From Pantoea wallisii (GTDB lineage Bacteria; Pseudomonadota; Gammaproteobacteria; Enterobacterales; Enterobacteriaceae), in NCBI RefSeq assembly GCF_002095485.1, contig NZ_MLFS01000001.1, forward strand, positions 1-64,000: a stretch of 64,000 nucleotides of DNA, in the 5' to 3' direction. A program made the translations under genes and the position numbers. This document shows positions 44,748-55,769 of this stretch, one piece after another. The notes under the pieces were generated by a model. That model saw nothing but the letters and a program-made list of their open reading frames with translations. It did no database searches and was not told where the DNA came from. Within the stretch, counting starts at the first letter, position 1, and every line of letters starts with the position of its first letter.

Positions 44748-45150
44748 AACCCTTACCTGTACTGGCTGAAAGGGCTTAGTGTAGCGAAAGTAGACAGTCA
44801 GAGCGCTGTCACTTTTTTGCGATGAAAAGAGGTCAAACAGCGGTCAGTTTGCCAGGATTGTGGAGTAAGCCCGCAATGATCGTTGAAAAAGCCAGCATAA
44901 CGCGCTGGCAAGCTGGTGAAAATCCGGCTATAACAACCAGACGAATCTGCTGTGCAGGGCAACTAATACTGAATGTGTCAGTTGATTTACAGAAGAAAAT
45001 TCCTGTTTAATAACCTGAAAAATAAAGTCTTCTTAACAATAAATGCCAGATAAGAGCGCTAACTCATTATTCTGAAATCAGTTTTCCTCTTTGACTGGCT
45101 GAAAATAAACCAAACACCACAGACACGACACAACAGATGGGGAAGTTCGC
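44748..45150. other. panM-liv divergent control region
   Basis: About 400 bp without a supported gene. A 62-codon open frame at 44822-45010 has no convincing ribosome site or match. A small palindrome GCCAGC/GCTGGC lies near 44890-44908. The liv promoter must lie here; Lrp controls liv genes in E. coli, but I could not define a site. Confidence 0.4.
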
Positions 45151-46278
45151 ATGAAAATGAGTAAAGGACGCGCGTTACTGGCGGGTTGCGTAGCGCTGGC
45201 GATGAGCCATGCGGTACTGGCAAAAGATATCAAAATTGCGATTGTCGGTGCGGCGACCGGTCCGGTAGCGCAGTACGGTGATATGCAGTTCACCGGTGCA
45301 GCGCAGGCTATTAAAGACATCAACGCTAAAGGCGGCGTCAACGGCGACAAACTGGTTGGCGTTGAATATGACGATGCCTGTGACCCGAAACAGGCGGTTG
45401 CGGTCGCGAACAAAGTCGTGAACGATGGCATCAAATACGTTATTGGTCACCTGTGCTCCTCCTCTACTCAGCCTGCGTCAGACATCTATAACGACGAAGG
45501 CATTCTGATGATCACCCCGGCAGCGACAGCGCCAGAACTGACCGCGCGCGGCTACGCGGACGTTATGCGTACCACCGGTCTGGACTCCGATCAGGGCCCC
45601 ACGGCGGCAACCTACATCCTGGAGCAGATCAAACCCAAGCGTATTGCTGTAGTGCATGACAAACAGCAGTATGGCCAGGGTCTGGCAGAGTCCGTGCAGA
45701 AAACCCTGAAAGCCAAAGGCGGCAATGTAGTGCTGTTTGAAGGTATCACCGCCGGCGATAAAGATTTCTCTACGCTGATTGCGCGCCTGAAGAAAGAGAA
45801 CGTCGATTTCGTCTACTACGGGGGTTACTACCCGGAGCTGGGCCAGATTCTGCGCCAGGCGAAAACTGCCGGTCTGAACGCGGGCTTCATGGGCCCGGAA
45901 GGGGTGGGCAACGCCTCGCTGTCTAACATTGCCGGCGACGCGTCAGAAGGTCTGTATGTCACGCTGCCTAAGCGTTACGACCAGCTGCCAGAGAACAAAG
46001 CGATTGTTGATGCGATCAAAACCAATACCGCGTCGAATCGTAAAGATCCAACCGGACCGTTCGTCTGGACAACCTATGCCGCGATTCAGTCGCTGGTGGC
46101 CGGTATTGAACGCAGCAAGAGCGATGAGCCGGATGCGATTGCGAAGAACCTGAAAGAGGGTGCCGCGGTGCCAACCGTGATGGGCAACCTGAACTGGGAC
46201 GAGAAGGGCGATCTGAAAGGTTTCGAGTTCGGCGTCTTTAAATGGCACAAAGACGGCTCCTCTACCGCAGTTAAGTAA
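45151..46278 (+). CDS. livK: Leucine/branched-chain amino acid-binding protein (LivK/LivJ type)
   Basis: This is the periplasmic binding protein of the Liv importer. A signal peptide ([24 protein letters not shown], cleavage after VLA) precedes a mature type-I fold of about 350 residues, with [34 protein letters not shown] and [19 protein letters not shown]. The sequence mixes features of E. coli LivJ ([15 protein letters not shown]) and LivK ([17 protein letters not shown]). Only one such gene lies here, directly before livHMGF, against two in E. coli. I use livK for its position; the specificity is not settled by sequence. Confidence 0.88.
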   Translation: MKMSKGRALLAGCVALAMSHAVLAKDIKIAIVGAATGPVAQYGDMQFTGAAQAIKDINAKGGVNGDKLVGVEYDDACDPKQAVAVANKVVNDGIKYVIGHLCSSSTQPASDIYNDEGILMITPAATAPELTARGYADVMRTTGLDSDQGPTAATYILEQIKPKRIAVVHDKQQYGQGLAESVQKTLKAKGGNVVLFEGITAGDKDFSTLIARLKKENVDFVYYGGYYPELGQILRQAKTAGLNAGFMGPEGVGNASLSNIAGDASEGLYVTLPKRYDQLPENKAIVDAIKTNTASNRKDPTGPFVWTTYAAIQSLVAGIERSKSDEPDAIAKNLKEGAAVPTVMGNLNWDEKGDLKGFEFGVFKWHKDGSSTAVK

Positions 46279-46323
46279 TGCCATAGCGTTCTCCTCCCGC
46301 ATGCGGGCAGGGCACAAACTATC

Positions 46324-46387
46324 CCCCTCTCGCGTGCGGGAGGGGTAGGGAGAGAGAGCGGTACCGGACGTTCGGGCCGCTCTCTCT
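46324..46387 (+). repeat. Tandem hairpins between livK and livH
   Basis: Two hairpins lie in the 171-bp livK-livH gap: CCCCTCTCGC with GCGGGAGGGG (46324-46345) and AGAGAGAGCGG with CCGCTCTCTCT (46351-46387). Neither has a T tract. They could stabilise the 3' end of the abundant livK message and reduce livHMGF expression, as intercistronic hairpins do elsewhere. Confidence 0.6.
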
Positions 46388-46449
46388 GACCCTGACCCTC
46401 CTCCACCGTGGATGAGGGAATTTATTTCGCTCCAGATCAGGTCCTCACT

Positions 46450-47372
<923 letters not shown>

Positions 47373-47376
<4 letters not shown>

Positions 47377-48644
47377 AACGCCTCGGTCTGGTTAACGCCG
47401 TGGTCTCCACGGTAATGTTACTGGTGCTTGCCAGCTTCTTTATGGGCATGCGCCTCGATCTCGACGGCACCAAACTGGTGGTCGCCAATGCCGGCGCGGT
47501 GCGCTGGAACTGGATTTTCATCGGCTGTGCCGTGGTATTTGTCTTCCAGCTGCTGCGTCCGCTGTTCCAAAATACGCTGAAGCGCAGCGGTAAAGGTCTG
47601 GTCCTGCCGGGCTTTGATGGCTCCACGCCGAAGCAAAAACTGCTGATGCTGCTGGTTATCGTGGCCGCCGTCGCCTGGCCGTTCGTTGTCTCACGCGGTA
47701 GCGTGGATATTGCCACCTTAACGCTGATTTATGTGATGCTCGGTCTCGGCCTTAATGTAGTTGTTGGTCTCTCCGGCCTGCTGGTGCTTGGCTACGGCGG
47801 CTTCTATGCCATCGGGGCCTACACCTTTGCGCTGCTGAATCACTACTATGGTTTCGGCTTCTGGGAGAGCCTGCCGCTGGCGGGGATAGTCGCCGGTGCC
47901 TTTGGTCTGCTGCTGGGTTTCCCGGTGCTGCGTCTGCGCGGTGACTATCTGGCGATTGTGACGCTCGGTTTTGGTGAGATCGTGCGTATTCTTCTGCTGA
48001 ACAGCACCTCTATTACCGGCGGTCCGAACGGCATTGCACAGATCCCCAAACCCAGCCTGTTTGGTATTGAGTTTGGCCGGCGCGTCAGCGAAGGCGGCTG
48101 GACCACCTTTCACGACCTCACGGGGCTGGCGTATAACCCGAACCATCGCGTGATCTTCCTCTATCTGGTGGCGCTGCTGCTGGTGGTGCTGACGCTGTTC
48201 GTCATTAACCGTCTGCTGCGCATGCCGCTGGGACGCGCGTGGGAAGCCCTGCGTGAAGATGAGATCGCCTGTCGCTCGCTGGGTCTGAGCCCGACGCGCA
48301 TCAAACTCACCGCGTTTACCATCAGCGCCGTGTTTGCCGGCTTCGCCGGTACGCTGTTTGCCGCACGCCAGGGGTTTGTCAGCCCGGAATCCTTCACCTT
48401 TGTGGAGTCGGCATTTGTGCTGGCGATTGTGGTGCTGGGCGGCATGGGCTCGCAGCTGGCGGTGATCCTCGCGGCGGTGCTGCTGGTGGTATCGCGTGAG
48501 CTGATGCGTGATCTGAATGAGTACAGCATGCTGGTACTGGGTGGTTTAATGGTGCTGATGATGATCTGGCGTCCGCAGGGGCTGCTGCCGATGAAGCGTC
48601 CGCATCTGAAATTGAAGCAGGCGAAACAAGGAGAGCAGGCATGA
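47373..48644 (+). CDS. livM: Branched-chain amino acid permease LivM
   Basis: LivM is the second membrane subunit of the LIV importer. It has 423 residues (E. coli 425), with the long N-terminal extension typical of enterobacterial LivM (about 1-120), then [22 protein letters not shown] and the coupling segment [19 protein letters not shown] (about 288-306). Its start overlaps livH and its stop overlaps livG, each by four bases. Confidence 0.97.
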
Positions 48645-49408
48645 GTCAGCCTTTATTAGCCGTAGAGGGCCTGATGATGCGCTTCGGCGGCCTGCTGGCC
48701 GTGAACAACGTAGCGCTGGAGCTGCATCCGCAGGAGATCGTCTCACTGATCGGCCCGAACGGGGCTGGCAAAACCACGGTGTTCAACTGCCTGACCGGCT
48801 TCTACAAGCCCACCGGTGGCAGCATCCGGCTGCGCGATCAGCAGCTTCAGGGACTGCCGGGGCAGAAAATTGCGCGCATGGGCATCGTACGTACCTTCCA
48901 GCACGTGCGCCTGTTCCGTGAGATGACGGTGATTGAAAATCTGCTGGTAGCCCAGCATCAGCACCTGAAAAGCGGCGTATTCTCCGGCCTGTTCAAAACC
49001 CCGGCGTTCCGTCGCGGTGAGAGTGAAGCGCTGGATCGTGCCGCCACCTGGCTGGAGCGGATCGGTCTGCTGGAGCTGGCCAACCGTCAGGCCGGCAACC
49101 TCGCTTACGGCCAGCAGCGCCGGCTGGAGATCGCGCGCTGTATGGTTACGCGCCCGGAGATTCTGATGCTCGACGAACCCGCTGCCGGCCTCAACCCGCG
49201 TGAAACCCACGAGCTGGATGAGCTGATTGCGGAGCTGCGCGGCGAGCATAAAGTTACGGTGCTGCTGATTGAGCACGATATGAAGCTGGTGATGGGCATC
49301 TCCGACCGCATCTATGTGGTCAACCAGGGCACGCCGCTGGCGAACGGCACGCCGGAAGAGGTGCGTAACAACCCGGATGTGATCCGTGCTTATTTAGGTG
49401 AGGCGTAA
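48641..49408 (+). CDS. livG: Branched-chain amino acid ABC ATPase LivG
   Basis: LivG is one of the paired ATPases of the LIV importer. 255 residues, as in E. coli. Walker [13 protein letters not shown] (about 37-48), the family segment [20 protein letters not shown] with its Q-loop, signature [14 protein letters not shown] (about 152-165), Walker [14 protein letters not shown] and the switch histidine in LLIEHDM are present. It overlaps livM by four bases and ends one base before livF. Confidence 0.97.
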   Translation: MSQPLLAVEGLMMRFGGLLAVNNVALELHPQEIVSLIGPNGAGKTTVFNCLTGFYKPTGGSIRLRDQQLQGLPGQKIARMGIVRTFQHVRLFREMTVIENLLVAQHQHLKSGVFSGLFKTPAFRRGESEALDRAATWLERIGLLELANRQAGNLAYGQQRRLEIARCMVTRPEILMLDEPAAGLNPRETHELDELIAELRGEHKVTVLLIEHDMKLVMGISDRIYVVNQGTPLANGTPEEVRNNPDVIRAYLGEA

Positions 49409-49409
49409 G

Positions 49410-50123
49410 ATGGCGAACCCGATTTTAACGTTGCAGGGAGTCAGCGCCCACTACGGTCCGATTCAGGCACTGCACAACATCAATCTGCATATCAATCAGG
49501 GTGAGATCGTCACGCTGATTGGGGCCAACGGCGCGGGGAAAACCACGCTGCTCGGCACGCTGTGTGGCGAACCGCGCGCCACCAGCGGCACCATCACTTT
49601 TGATGGCAAGATCATTACAGACTGGCAGACCGCAAAGATCATGCGCGAAGCGATTGCGATCGTGCCGGAAGGGCGCCGCGTGTTTTCGCGCATGACGGTG
49701 GAAGAGAACCTGGCAATGGGCGGCTTTTTCGCCACGCGTCAGCAGTATCAGGAGCGTATCGAGCGCGTTTACCACCTGTTTCCCCGGCTGGCCGAGCGTA
49801 AGCTGCAGCGCGCCGGCACCATGTCCGGTGGTGAGCAGCAGATGCTGGCGATTGGCCGTGCGCTGATGAGCCAGCCGCGTCTGCTGCTGCTGGATGAGCC
49901 GTCACTGGGGCTAGCGCCGATCATTATTCAGCAGATTTTCGATACCATCGAGCAGCTGCGTAAAGAGGGCATGACTATCTTCCTCGTGGAGCAGAACGCC
50001 AACCAGGCATTGAAGCTGGCCGATCGTGGCTACGTGCTGGAGAACGGGCATGTGGTGCTGGAGGATAGCGGGGAAGCGTTACTTTCCAACGAAGCGGTAC
50101 GCAGCGCTTACTTAGGCGCGTGA
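49410..50123 (+). CDS. livF: Branched-chain amino acid ABC ATPase LivF
   Basis: LivF is the second ATPase of the LIV importer. ATG 49410, seven bases after GAGG, gives 237 residues as in E. coli; a GTG at 49398 would overlap livG and add four. Walker A is GANGAGKTTLLG (about 37-48), signature MSGGEQQMLAIGRALM (about 134-149), Walker B LLLLDEPSLGLAP, and the switch region FLVEQNANQAL. It ends livKHMGF and is followed by a large hairpin. Confidence 0.97.
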   Translation: MANPILTLQGVSAHYGPIQALHNINLHINQGEIVTLIGANGAGKTTLLGTLCGEPRATSGTITFDGKIITDWQTAKIMREAIAIVPEGRRVFSRMTVEENLAMGGFFATRQQYQERIERVYHLFPRLAERKLQRAGTMSGGEQQMLAIGRALMSQPRLLLLDEPSLGLAPIIIQQIFDTIEQLRKEGMTIFLVEQNANQALKLADRGYVLENGHVVLEDSGEALLSNEAVRSAYLGA

Positions 50124-50135
50124 CCTGGCTTACTT

Positions 50136-50170
50136 GTCAGATTGCGGTTGGGCAGTGCCCGCAATCTGAC
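50136..50170 (+). terminator. Long hairpin after livF
   Basis: GTCAGATTGCGG pairs perfectly with CCGCAATCTGAC over 12 bp with an 11-nt loop, 12 bases after the livF stop. There is no T tract after it, so it may protect the mRNA end or cause factor-assisted termination rather than act alone. Confidence 0.55.
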
Positions 50171-50263
50171 TGCGCCGCCGACGGCCATCAACTCAGGTGC
50201 GGAATAACGAATCATTCCGCGCCACCCTATAATCCACTACCGCTACGCTTGCCTGTCACGATG

Positions 50264-50307
50264 CTGTCATAAACCTGTTATTTTTCCGTCATTTCCCCGT
50301 GTCATGT
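50264..50307 (+). promoter_or_regulatory. Pho box array of the ugp promoter
   Basis: Four PhoB-type 7-mers recur every 11 bp: CTGTCAT (50264), CTGTTAT (50275), CCGTCAT (50286) and CCGTGTC (50297). This is the direct-repeat layout of two tandem Pho boxes, about 60-100 bp before ugpB, which PhoB activates in E. coli under phosphate starvation. Confidence 0.88.
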
Positions 50308-50365
50308 TACTTCGCGAACAAAATATGCGTGATTTCGCGCGCGTCTAACAGCACAGGAAAACTTT

Positions 50366-51682
50366 ATGTCCGCTTTTACGCTTCGTCCCCGCCTGATAAG
50401 TCTCTTGCTCGGTCTGGCGCTCAGCGGTAATGCGCTGGCTGCTACTGAGATCCCTTTCTGGCACTCCATGGAAGGTGAGTTAGGCAAAGAGGTCGACTCT
50501 CTGGCACAGCGCTTCAACCAGGCGCATCCGGATTACAAAATCGTTCCGACTTATAAAGGCAACTACGAGCAGAGCCTGGCCGCAGGGATTGCCGCGGTGC
50601 GGAGCGGCAAAGCGCCGGCGATTCTGCAGGTGTACGAAGTGGGCACGGCCACCATGATGGCCTCGAAAGCCATTGTTCCTGTGCATGAGGTCTTTAAAGA
50701 CGCGGGCGTGCAGATGGACCCGAAACAGTTTGTGCCGGCCGTGGCGGGCTACTACAGCGACAGCAACGGCCAGCTGATCTCCCAGCCCTTCAACAGCTCC
50801 ACGCCAGTGCTCTACTACAACAAAGACGCCTTTAAAAAAGCGGGCCTGAACCCGGATGAGCCGCCGAAAACCTGGCAGGCGCTGGCAAAAGACGCCGAAG
50901 CGCTACGTAAAGCGGGCCTGACCTGTGGTTACGCCAGCGGCTGGCAGGGCTGGATTCAGATTGAGAACTTCAGCGCCTGGCATGCACTGCCGGTGGCCAC
51001 TAAAAACAACGGCTTTGATGGCACCGATGCGGTGCTGGAATTTAATAAGCCGGTGCAGGTGCGCCATATCCAGATGCTGGAAGAGATGAACAAGAAGGGC
51101 GATTTCACCTACTTCGGCCGTAAAGATGAGTCGACCGCGAAGTTCTACAACGGTGACTGCGGCATTACCACTGCCTCTTCCGGCTCACTGGCGGATATCA
51201 AGCACTACGCGAAGTTCAACTTCGGCGTAGGCATGATGCCGTACGATGAAACCGTACCCAACGCGCCGCAGAACGCCATTATCGGCGGTGCCAGCCTGTG
51301 GGTGATGAAAGGCAAAGATGCCAGCACCTACAAAGGCGCAGCGGAGTTTATGAAGTTCCTCGCCCAGCCGGAAATCGCTGCGGAGTGGCACCAGAAAACC
51401 GGCTACCTGCCGATCACTACCGCCGCTTATGAGCTGACCAAACAGCAGGGCTTCTATGATAAGAACCCGGGCGCGGATATCGCTACGCGCCAGATGCTGA
51501 ACAAAGATCCGCTGCCGTTCACCAAAGGGATGCGCCTCGGCAACATGCCGCAGATTCGTACCATCGTAGACGAAGAGCTGGAGGGCGTATGGACCGGCAA
51601 ACAGGCGCCTCAGGCTGCGCTGGATAACGCCGTTAAACGCGGTAATGAACTGCTGCGTCGCTTTGAGCAGCAGGTGAAGTAA
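50366..51682 (+). CDS. ugpB: Glycerol-3-phosphate-binding protein UgpB
   Basis: UgpB is the periplasmic binding protein for sn-glycerol 3-phosphate and glycerophosphodiesters. 438 residues, exactly E. coli, with a signal peptide ([17 protein letters not shown], cleavage about residue 23). The mature part starts [39 protein letters not shown] and the [14 protein letters not shown] block are typical of this solute-binding family. It heads ugpBACEQ behind a Pho box array. Confidence 0.97.
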   Translation: MSAFTLRPRLISLLLGLALSGNALAATEIPFWHSMEGELGKEVDSLAQRFNQAHPDYKIVPTYKGNYEQSLAAGIAAVRSGKAPAILQVYEVGTATMMASKAIVPVHEVFKDAGVQMDPKQFVPAVAGYYSDSNGQLISQPFNSSTPVLYYNKDAFKKAGLNPDEPPKTWQALAKDAEALRKAGLTCGYASGWQGWIQIENFSAWHALPVATKNNGFDGTDAVLEFNKPVQVRHIQMLEEMNKKGDFTYFGRKDESTAKFYNGDCGITTASSGSLADIKHYAKFNFGVGMMPYDETVPNAPQNAIIGGASLWVMKGKDASTYKGAAEFMKFLAQPEIAAEWHQKTGYLPITTAAYELTKQQGFYDKNPGADIATRQMLNKDPLPFTKGMRLGNMPQIRTIVDEELEGVWTGKQAPQAALDNAVKRGNELLRRFEQQVK

Positions 51683-51742
51683 TTCCGTTGTTCCGGGATG
51701 GGCGCGCGGCGTCCGTCCCGACTCTTTTCTGGCGAGTCTGCT

Positions 51743-52633
51743 ATGTCCTCATCATCACGACCGGTTTTCCGCTCCCGCTTTTTGCCCTATCTGCTGGTGG
51801 CGCCGCAGCTGATCATCACGGCGATCTTTTTCCTGTGGCCAGCCGCAGAAGCGCTGTGGTATTCGCTGCAGAGCATTGACCCCTTTGGTATCTCCAGCAC
51901 CTTTGTCGGTCTGGAGAACTTTAAACGTCTGTTCAGCGACGACTACTATCTGGCATCGTTCTGGACCACTCTTGTGTTCAGCGCCCTGGTCACGGTGTGC
52001 GGCATGACCTTTTCACTGCTGCTGGCGGCGCTGGTGGATTACGTTATCCGCCTGAAGAAGCTCTATCAAACGCTGCTGCTGCTGCCGTATGCGGTCGCGC
52101 CAGTGGTGGCCGCGGTGCTGTGGATGTTCCTGTTTAACCCCGGTCTTGGCCTGTTCAGCCACCTGCTGAACCAGATGGGCTATAACTGGAACTACGCGCA
52201 AAACAGCGGTCAGGCGATGTTTCTGATCGTGCTGGCGTCCATCTGGCAGCAGATGAGTTACAACTTCCTGTTCTTCTTTGCTGCACTGCAATCCATCCCT
52301 AAATCACTGGTGGAAGCGGCGGCGATTGACGGCGCCGGGCCGGTACGCCGCTTCTTTAATCTGTCACTGCCGCTGATTACGCCGGTGAGCTTCTTCCTGC
52401 TGGTAGTCAATCTGGTGTACGCCTTCTTTGATACCTTCCCGGTGATCGATGCGGCCACCGGCGGCGGTCCGGTGCAGGCGACCACGACGTTAATCTATAA
52501 AATCTATCGCGAAGGCTTTACCGGGCTGGATCTCTCCTCCTCTGCCGCGCAGTCGGTCGTGCTGATGCTGCTGGTGATTGGCCTGACTATTCTGCAGTTC
52601 CGCTTTGTCGAGCGTAAGGTGCAATACCAATGA
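51743..52633 (+). CDS. ugpA: Glycerol-3-phosphate permease UgpA
   Basis: UgpA is one membrane subunit of the Ugp ABC importer. ATG 51743 gives [20 protein letters not shown] and 296 residues (E. coli 295); an earlier GTG/ATG frame start would add 15 unrelated residues. It has six hydrophobic helices and the EAA loop [20 protein letters not shown] (about 205-224). It lies 60 bases after ugpB and overlaps ugpE by four. Confidence 0.97.
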   Translation: MSSSSRPVFRSRFLPYLLVAPQLIITAIFFLWPAAEALWYSLQSIDPFGISSTFVGLENFKRLFSDDYYLASFWTTLVFSALVTVCGMTFSLLLAALVDYVIRLKKLYQTLLLLPYAVAPVVAAVLWMFLFNPGLGLFSHLLNQMGYNWNYAQNSGQAMFLIVLASIWQQMSYNFLFFFAALQSIPKSLVEAAAIDGAGPVRRFFNLSLPLITPVSFFLLVVNLVYAFFDTFPVIDAATGGGPVQATTTLIYKIYREGFTGLDLSSSAAQSVVLMLLVIGLTILQFRFVERKVQYQ

Positions 52634-53472
52634 TTGAGAATCGACGCGGGCTGGATATCTTCAGCCATACCCTGTTGGCGCTGGGCGTGCTGACTATTCT
52701 GTTCCCGCTGTATGTGGCGTTTGTCGCGGCCACGCTGGATAACGACGCGGTCTATCAGGTGCCGATGACGCTGGTGCCGGGCAGTCACCTGTGGGAGAAC
52801 GTCTCCCGCATCTGGACACAGGGCGTCAACGGCAGCGCCGCCTTTGGCATGATGATGCTCAACAGCCTGATCATGGCGCTGGGTATTACTATCGGCAAAA
52901 TTGCGGTCTCCATGCTCTCGGCGTTCGCGCTGGTGTGGTTCCGCTTTCCGCTGCGCACGCTGTTCTTCTGGCTGATATTTATCACCCTGATGCTGCCGGT
53001 AGAGGTGCGTATCTTCCCGACGGTTGAGGTGATCTCAACGCTACACATGCTTGACAGCTACAGCGGATTAACCCTGCCGCTGATGGCGTCCGCCACCGCG
53101 ACATTCCTGTTCCGCCAGTTCTTTATGTCGCTGCCGGATGAGCTGATCGAAGCGGCCCGCATTGATGGCGCCAGCCCGATGCGCTTTTTTTGGGATATCG
53201 TGTTGCCGCTGTCAAAAACCAACCTTGCGGCCCTGTTTGTTATCACCTTTATCTACGGCTGGAACCAGTATCTGTGGCCGCTGCTGATCATCAACGACGC
53301 CACGCTGAGTACGGCAGTCGCCGGGGTAAAAAGCATGATCAACACCAGCGGCGGGCCCACGCAGTGGAACGAAGTGATGGCGGCAATGTTATTAACCCTG
53401 ATTCCACCGGTTGTGGTGGTGCTTGTGATGCAGCGTGCCTTTGTACGCGGCCTGGTGGAGAGTGAGAAATAG
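52630..53472 (+). CDS. ugpE: Glycerol-3-phosphate permease UgpE
   Basis: UgpE is the partner membrane subunit of UgpA. It has 280 residues (E. coli 281), six hydrophobic helices, and the EAA loop [20 protein letters not shown] (about 177-196). Its start overlaps ugpA by four bases and its stop abuts ugpC with no gap. Confidence 0.97.
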   Translation: MIENRRGLDIFSHTLLALGVLTILFPLYVAFVAATLDNDAVYQVPMTLVPGSHLWENVSRIWTQGVNGSAAFGMMMLNSLIMALGITIGKIAVSMLSAFALVWFRFPLRTLFFWLIFITLMLPVEVRIFPTVEVISTLHMLDSYSGLTLPLMASATATFLFRQFFMSLPDELIEAARIDGASPMRFFWDIVLPLSKTNLAALFVITFIYGWNQYLWPLLIINDATLSTAVAGVKSMINTSGGPTQWNEVMAAMLLTLIPPVVVVLVMQRAFVRGLVESEK

Positions 53473-54545
53473 ATGGCAGGCGTAACCTTACAGACCGTCA
53501 CCAAATCGTACGACGGCAAAAATCAGATCATCCAGCCGCTGAATATCACCATTAACGACGGCGAATTTATGGTGATGGTGGGGCCTTCCGGCTGCGGTAA
53601 ATCAACGCTGCTGCGCATGGTGGCCGGGCTGGAGCGCGTCTCCTCGGGCGATATCTATATCGACGACCAGCGCGTAACCGACATGGAGCCCAAAGATCGC
53701 GGCATCGCATGGTGTTCCAGAACTACGCGCTCTATCCGCATATGACCGTGGGTGAAAACATGGCCTATGGCCTGAAAATTCGCGGCATGGGCAAACAGCA
53801 GATCGAGCAGCGCGTGATGGAAGCGGCGCGCAGTCTGGAGCTGGATCACCTGCTGCATCGTCGCCCGCGTGAGCTCTCTGGCGGCCAGCGTCAGCGTGTG
53901 GCAATGGGGCGCGCCATCGTACGGGAGCCCGCCGTGTTCCTGTTTGATGAGCCCTTGTCGAACCTGGATGCGCGCCTGCGCGTACAGATGCGCCTGGAGC
54001 TGCAGCAGCTGCACCGTCGTCTGCAAACCACCAGCCTGTATGTCACGCACGATCAGGTTGAAGCGATGACGCTGGCGCAGCGCGTGATGGTGATGAACAA
54101 AGGCGTGGTTGAGCAGGTGGGCACGCCGGTTGAGGTATACGAGCGTCCGGCCAGCCAGTTTGTTGCTTCGTTTATCGGTGCACCGGCGATGAACCTGCTG
54201 TCGGGGCAGATCAACAGTGACGGCACGCGCTTTACGCTGGACGCGCTTAACAGCCTGCCACTGGGTGAGAGCAAAGCCAAATGGGCGAACCGCCCGCTGA
54301 CGCTGGGCATCCGTCCGGAGCATATTCAGATCAGCAGTCGTGCGGCCGGCGGTATTCCGCTGGTGGTGGATACGCTGGAAATTCTGGGGGCGGATAACCT
54401 TGCTCACGGCCATATTGGCAACGCGCGGCTGGTGGTGCGTTTACCGCACAGCGAACGTCCGCAGGCGGGCAGCAGCTTATGGCTGCAACTGCCGCCAGAT
54501 GCGTTACACTTCTTCGATTCTACCCATGGAAAGCGTCTGGAATGA
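53473..54545 (+). pseudogene. ugpC: Glycerol-3-phosphate ABC ATPase UgpC, frameshifted as read
   Basis: UgpC energises the Ugp importer and is a MalK-type ATPase with regulatory C terminus. The first part (MAGVTLQTVTKSYDGK; Walker A GPSGCGKSTLL about 37-47) is in one frame; one base is missing at about 53708, where GIA-MVFQNYALYPHM reads as GIAWCSRTT. Restoring it gives 357 residues (E. coli 356). The second part is intact: signature LSGGQRQRVAMGRAIV, Walker B FLFDEPLSNLDA, VTHDQVEAMTLAQ, and the C-terminal TOBE-type domain ([20 protein letters not shown]). The stop overlaps ugpQ by four bases. Probably a sequence error. Confidence 0.92.
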
Positions 54546-55284
54546 GTCAATATAACTGGCCGTATCCGCACATTGTCGCGCATCGCGGCGGCGGCAAACT
54601 GGCCCCGGAAAACACCCTCGCAGCAATCGATGTTGGTGCAGAGTATGGTCACACGATGATCGAGTTTGATGCCAAACTCTCGCAGGATCGGCAGATTTTC
54701 CTGCTGCACGATGACACGCTGGATCGCACCAGTAATGGCTGGGGCGTGGCGGGTGAGTTACCCTGGGAGAAGCTGGCACAGCTGGATGCCGGCAGCTGGT
54801 TCAGTCGTGAGTTCAACGGCGAGCCGCTGGCGCTGCTGAGTGATGTCGCCGCACGCTGCCGTCAGCATCAGCTGATGGCCAATATTGAGATCAAACCCAC
54901 CACCGGCAAAGCGGTGGAAACCGGACGCGACGTGGCGCTGGCCGCGCGTGAACTGTGGCAGGGACAGACGGCGCCGCTGCTGTCGTCGTTCTCCTGCGAG
55001 GCGCTGGAAGCGGCCATGCAGGCGGCACGGAGCTGCCGCGCGGTTTACTGCTGGATGAGTGGCACGATGACTGGCAGGCGCTGACTTCGGCGCTGGCGTG
55101 CGTCTCCATTCACCTTAACTATCGTCTGCTGGATGCGCACCGTACCGCGCAACTTAAGGCGGCCGGGTTACGTATTCTGGTTTATACCGTGAACCAGCCC
55201 GCGCGGGCGCGCGAGCTGCTGAGCTGGGGCGTTGACGCCATCTGTACCGATCGCATCGATATCATCGGCCCCGACTTCCGTTAA
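54542..55284 (+). pseudogene. ugpQ: Glycerophosphodiester phosphodiesterase UgpQ, frameshifted as read
   Basis: UgpQ is the cytosolic phosphodiesterase that hydrolyses glycerophosphodiesters brought in by the Ugp importer, giving glycerol 3-phosphate. It starts [18 protein letters not shown], with the catalytic [12 protein letters not shown] (His about 13, Glu-Asn 22-23) and [10 protein letters not shown]. One base is missing at about 55028 (a Pro CCG codon reduced to CG in MQAAPELPRG), giving a stop at 55084. The remainder ([40 protein letters not shown] in parts) is intact in the next frame. Restored length is exactly 247, as in E. coli. Its stop overlaps convergent yhhA by four bases. Confidence 0.92.
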
Positions 55285-55568
55285 TTCCCGCTCTGAGAAC
55301 CGTTCTGCTGGCCCGGCTGCGACTGAATCACGCGCTCCCGGGCACTGTCGCGCCGCTCCTGCAGTTTACGCTGCAACTCCTGATTCTGCTGCTGCTGATC
55401 CTGACGCAGTTTTTGCTGCTGCTGTTGCTGCTGCGTACGCATCTGCGACTGCATGCGCTGCTGGCTCGGGTTGTAACCCGGCTGGTTAGGTTGATTAGTG
55501 TTGTTCAGCATATTCGCCATGCTGCTTAACGGCAGCAGGGCGGCAATCACGATGAGCCATTTTTTCAT
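55281..55568 (-). CDS. yhhA: Gln-rich periplasmic protein YhhA (DUF2756)
   Basis: The 95-residue protein has a signal peptide ([18 protein letters not shown]) and a mature part rich in glutamine (runs of Q at about 47-65) with heptad-like charged residues ([15 protein letters not shown]), which suggests a short coiled coil. It corresponds in position to E. coli yhhA, which is longer (146). The function is unknown. It shares stop-codon bases with ugpQ and diverges from ggt. Confidence 0.82.
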   Translation of the reverse strand: MKKWLIVIAALLPLSSMANMLNNTNQPNQPGYNPSQQRMQSQMRTQQQQQQQKLRQDQQQQNQELQRKLQERRDSARERVIQSQPGQQNGSQSGN

Positions 55569-55769
55569 GGTAATCCTCCATCAAGGCGGCTTGCTGTGTG
55601 AGGGGGCTGCCAACGGGCAGCACTCGCCGCAATCATAAGTCTATGCGATATCACAAACTGCATAACCAGGAGTGCACCTAATTTGGCTTAACTGCTATCT
55701 TTTTTGTGCGTTTGCAAACACTTGCATCAATCAATAACAAATGTAAACAACTGAAAGGGTGGGGACAGG

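Noticed and set aside
44822-45010. 62-codon plus-strand open frame upstream of livK
   Set aside because: No clear ribosome site, no family match and no hydrophobic or other recognisable pattern, so it is left as intergenic.
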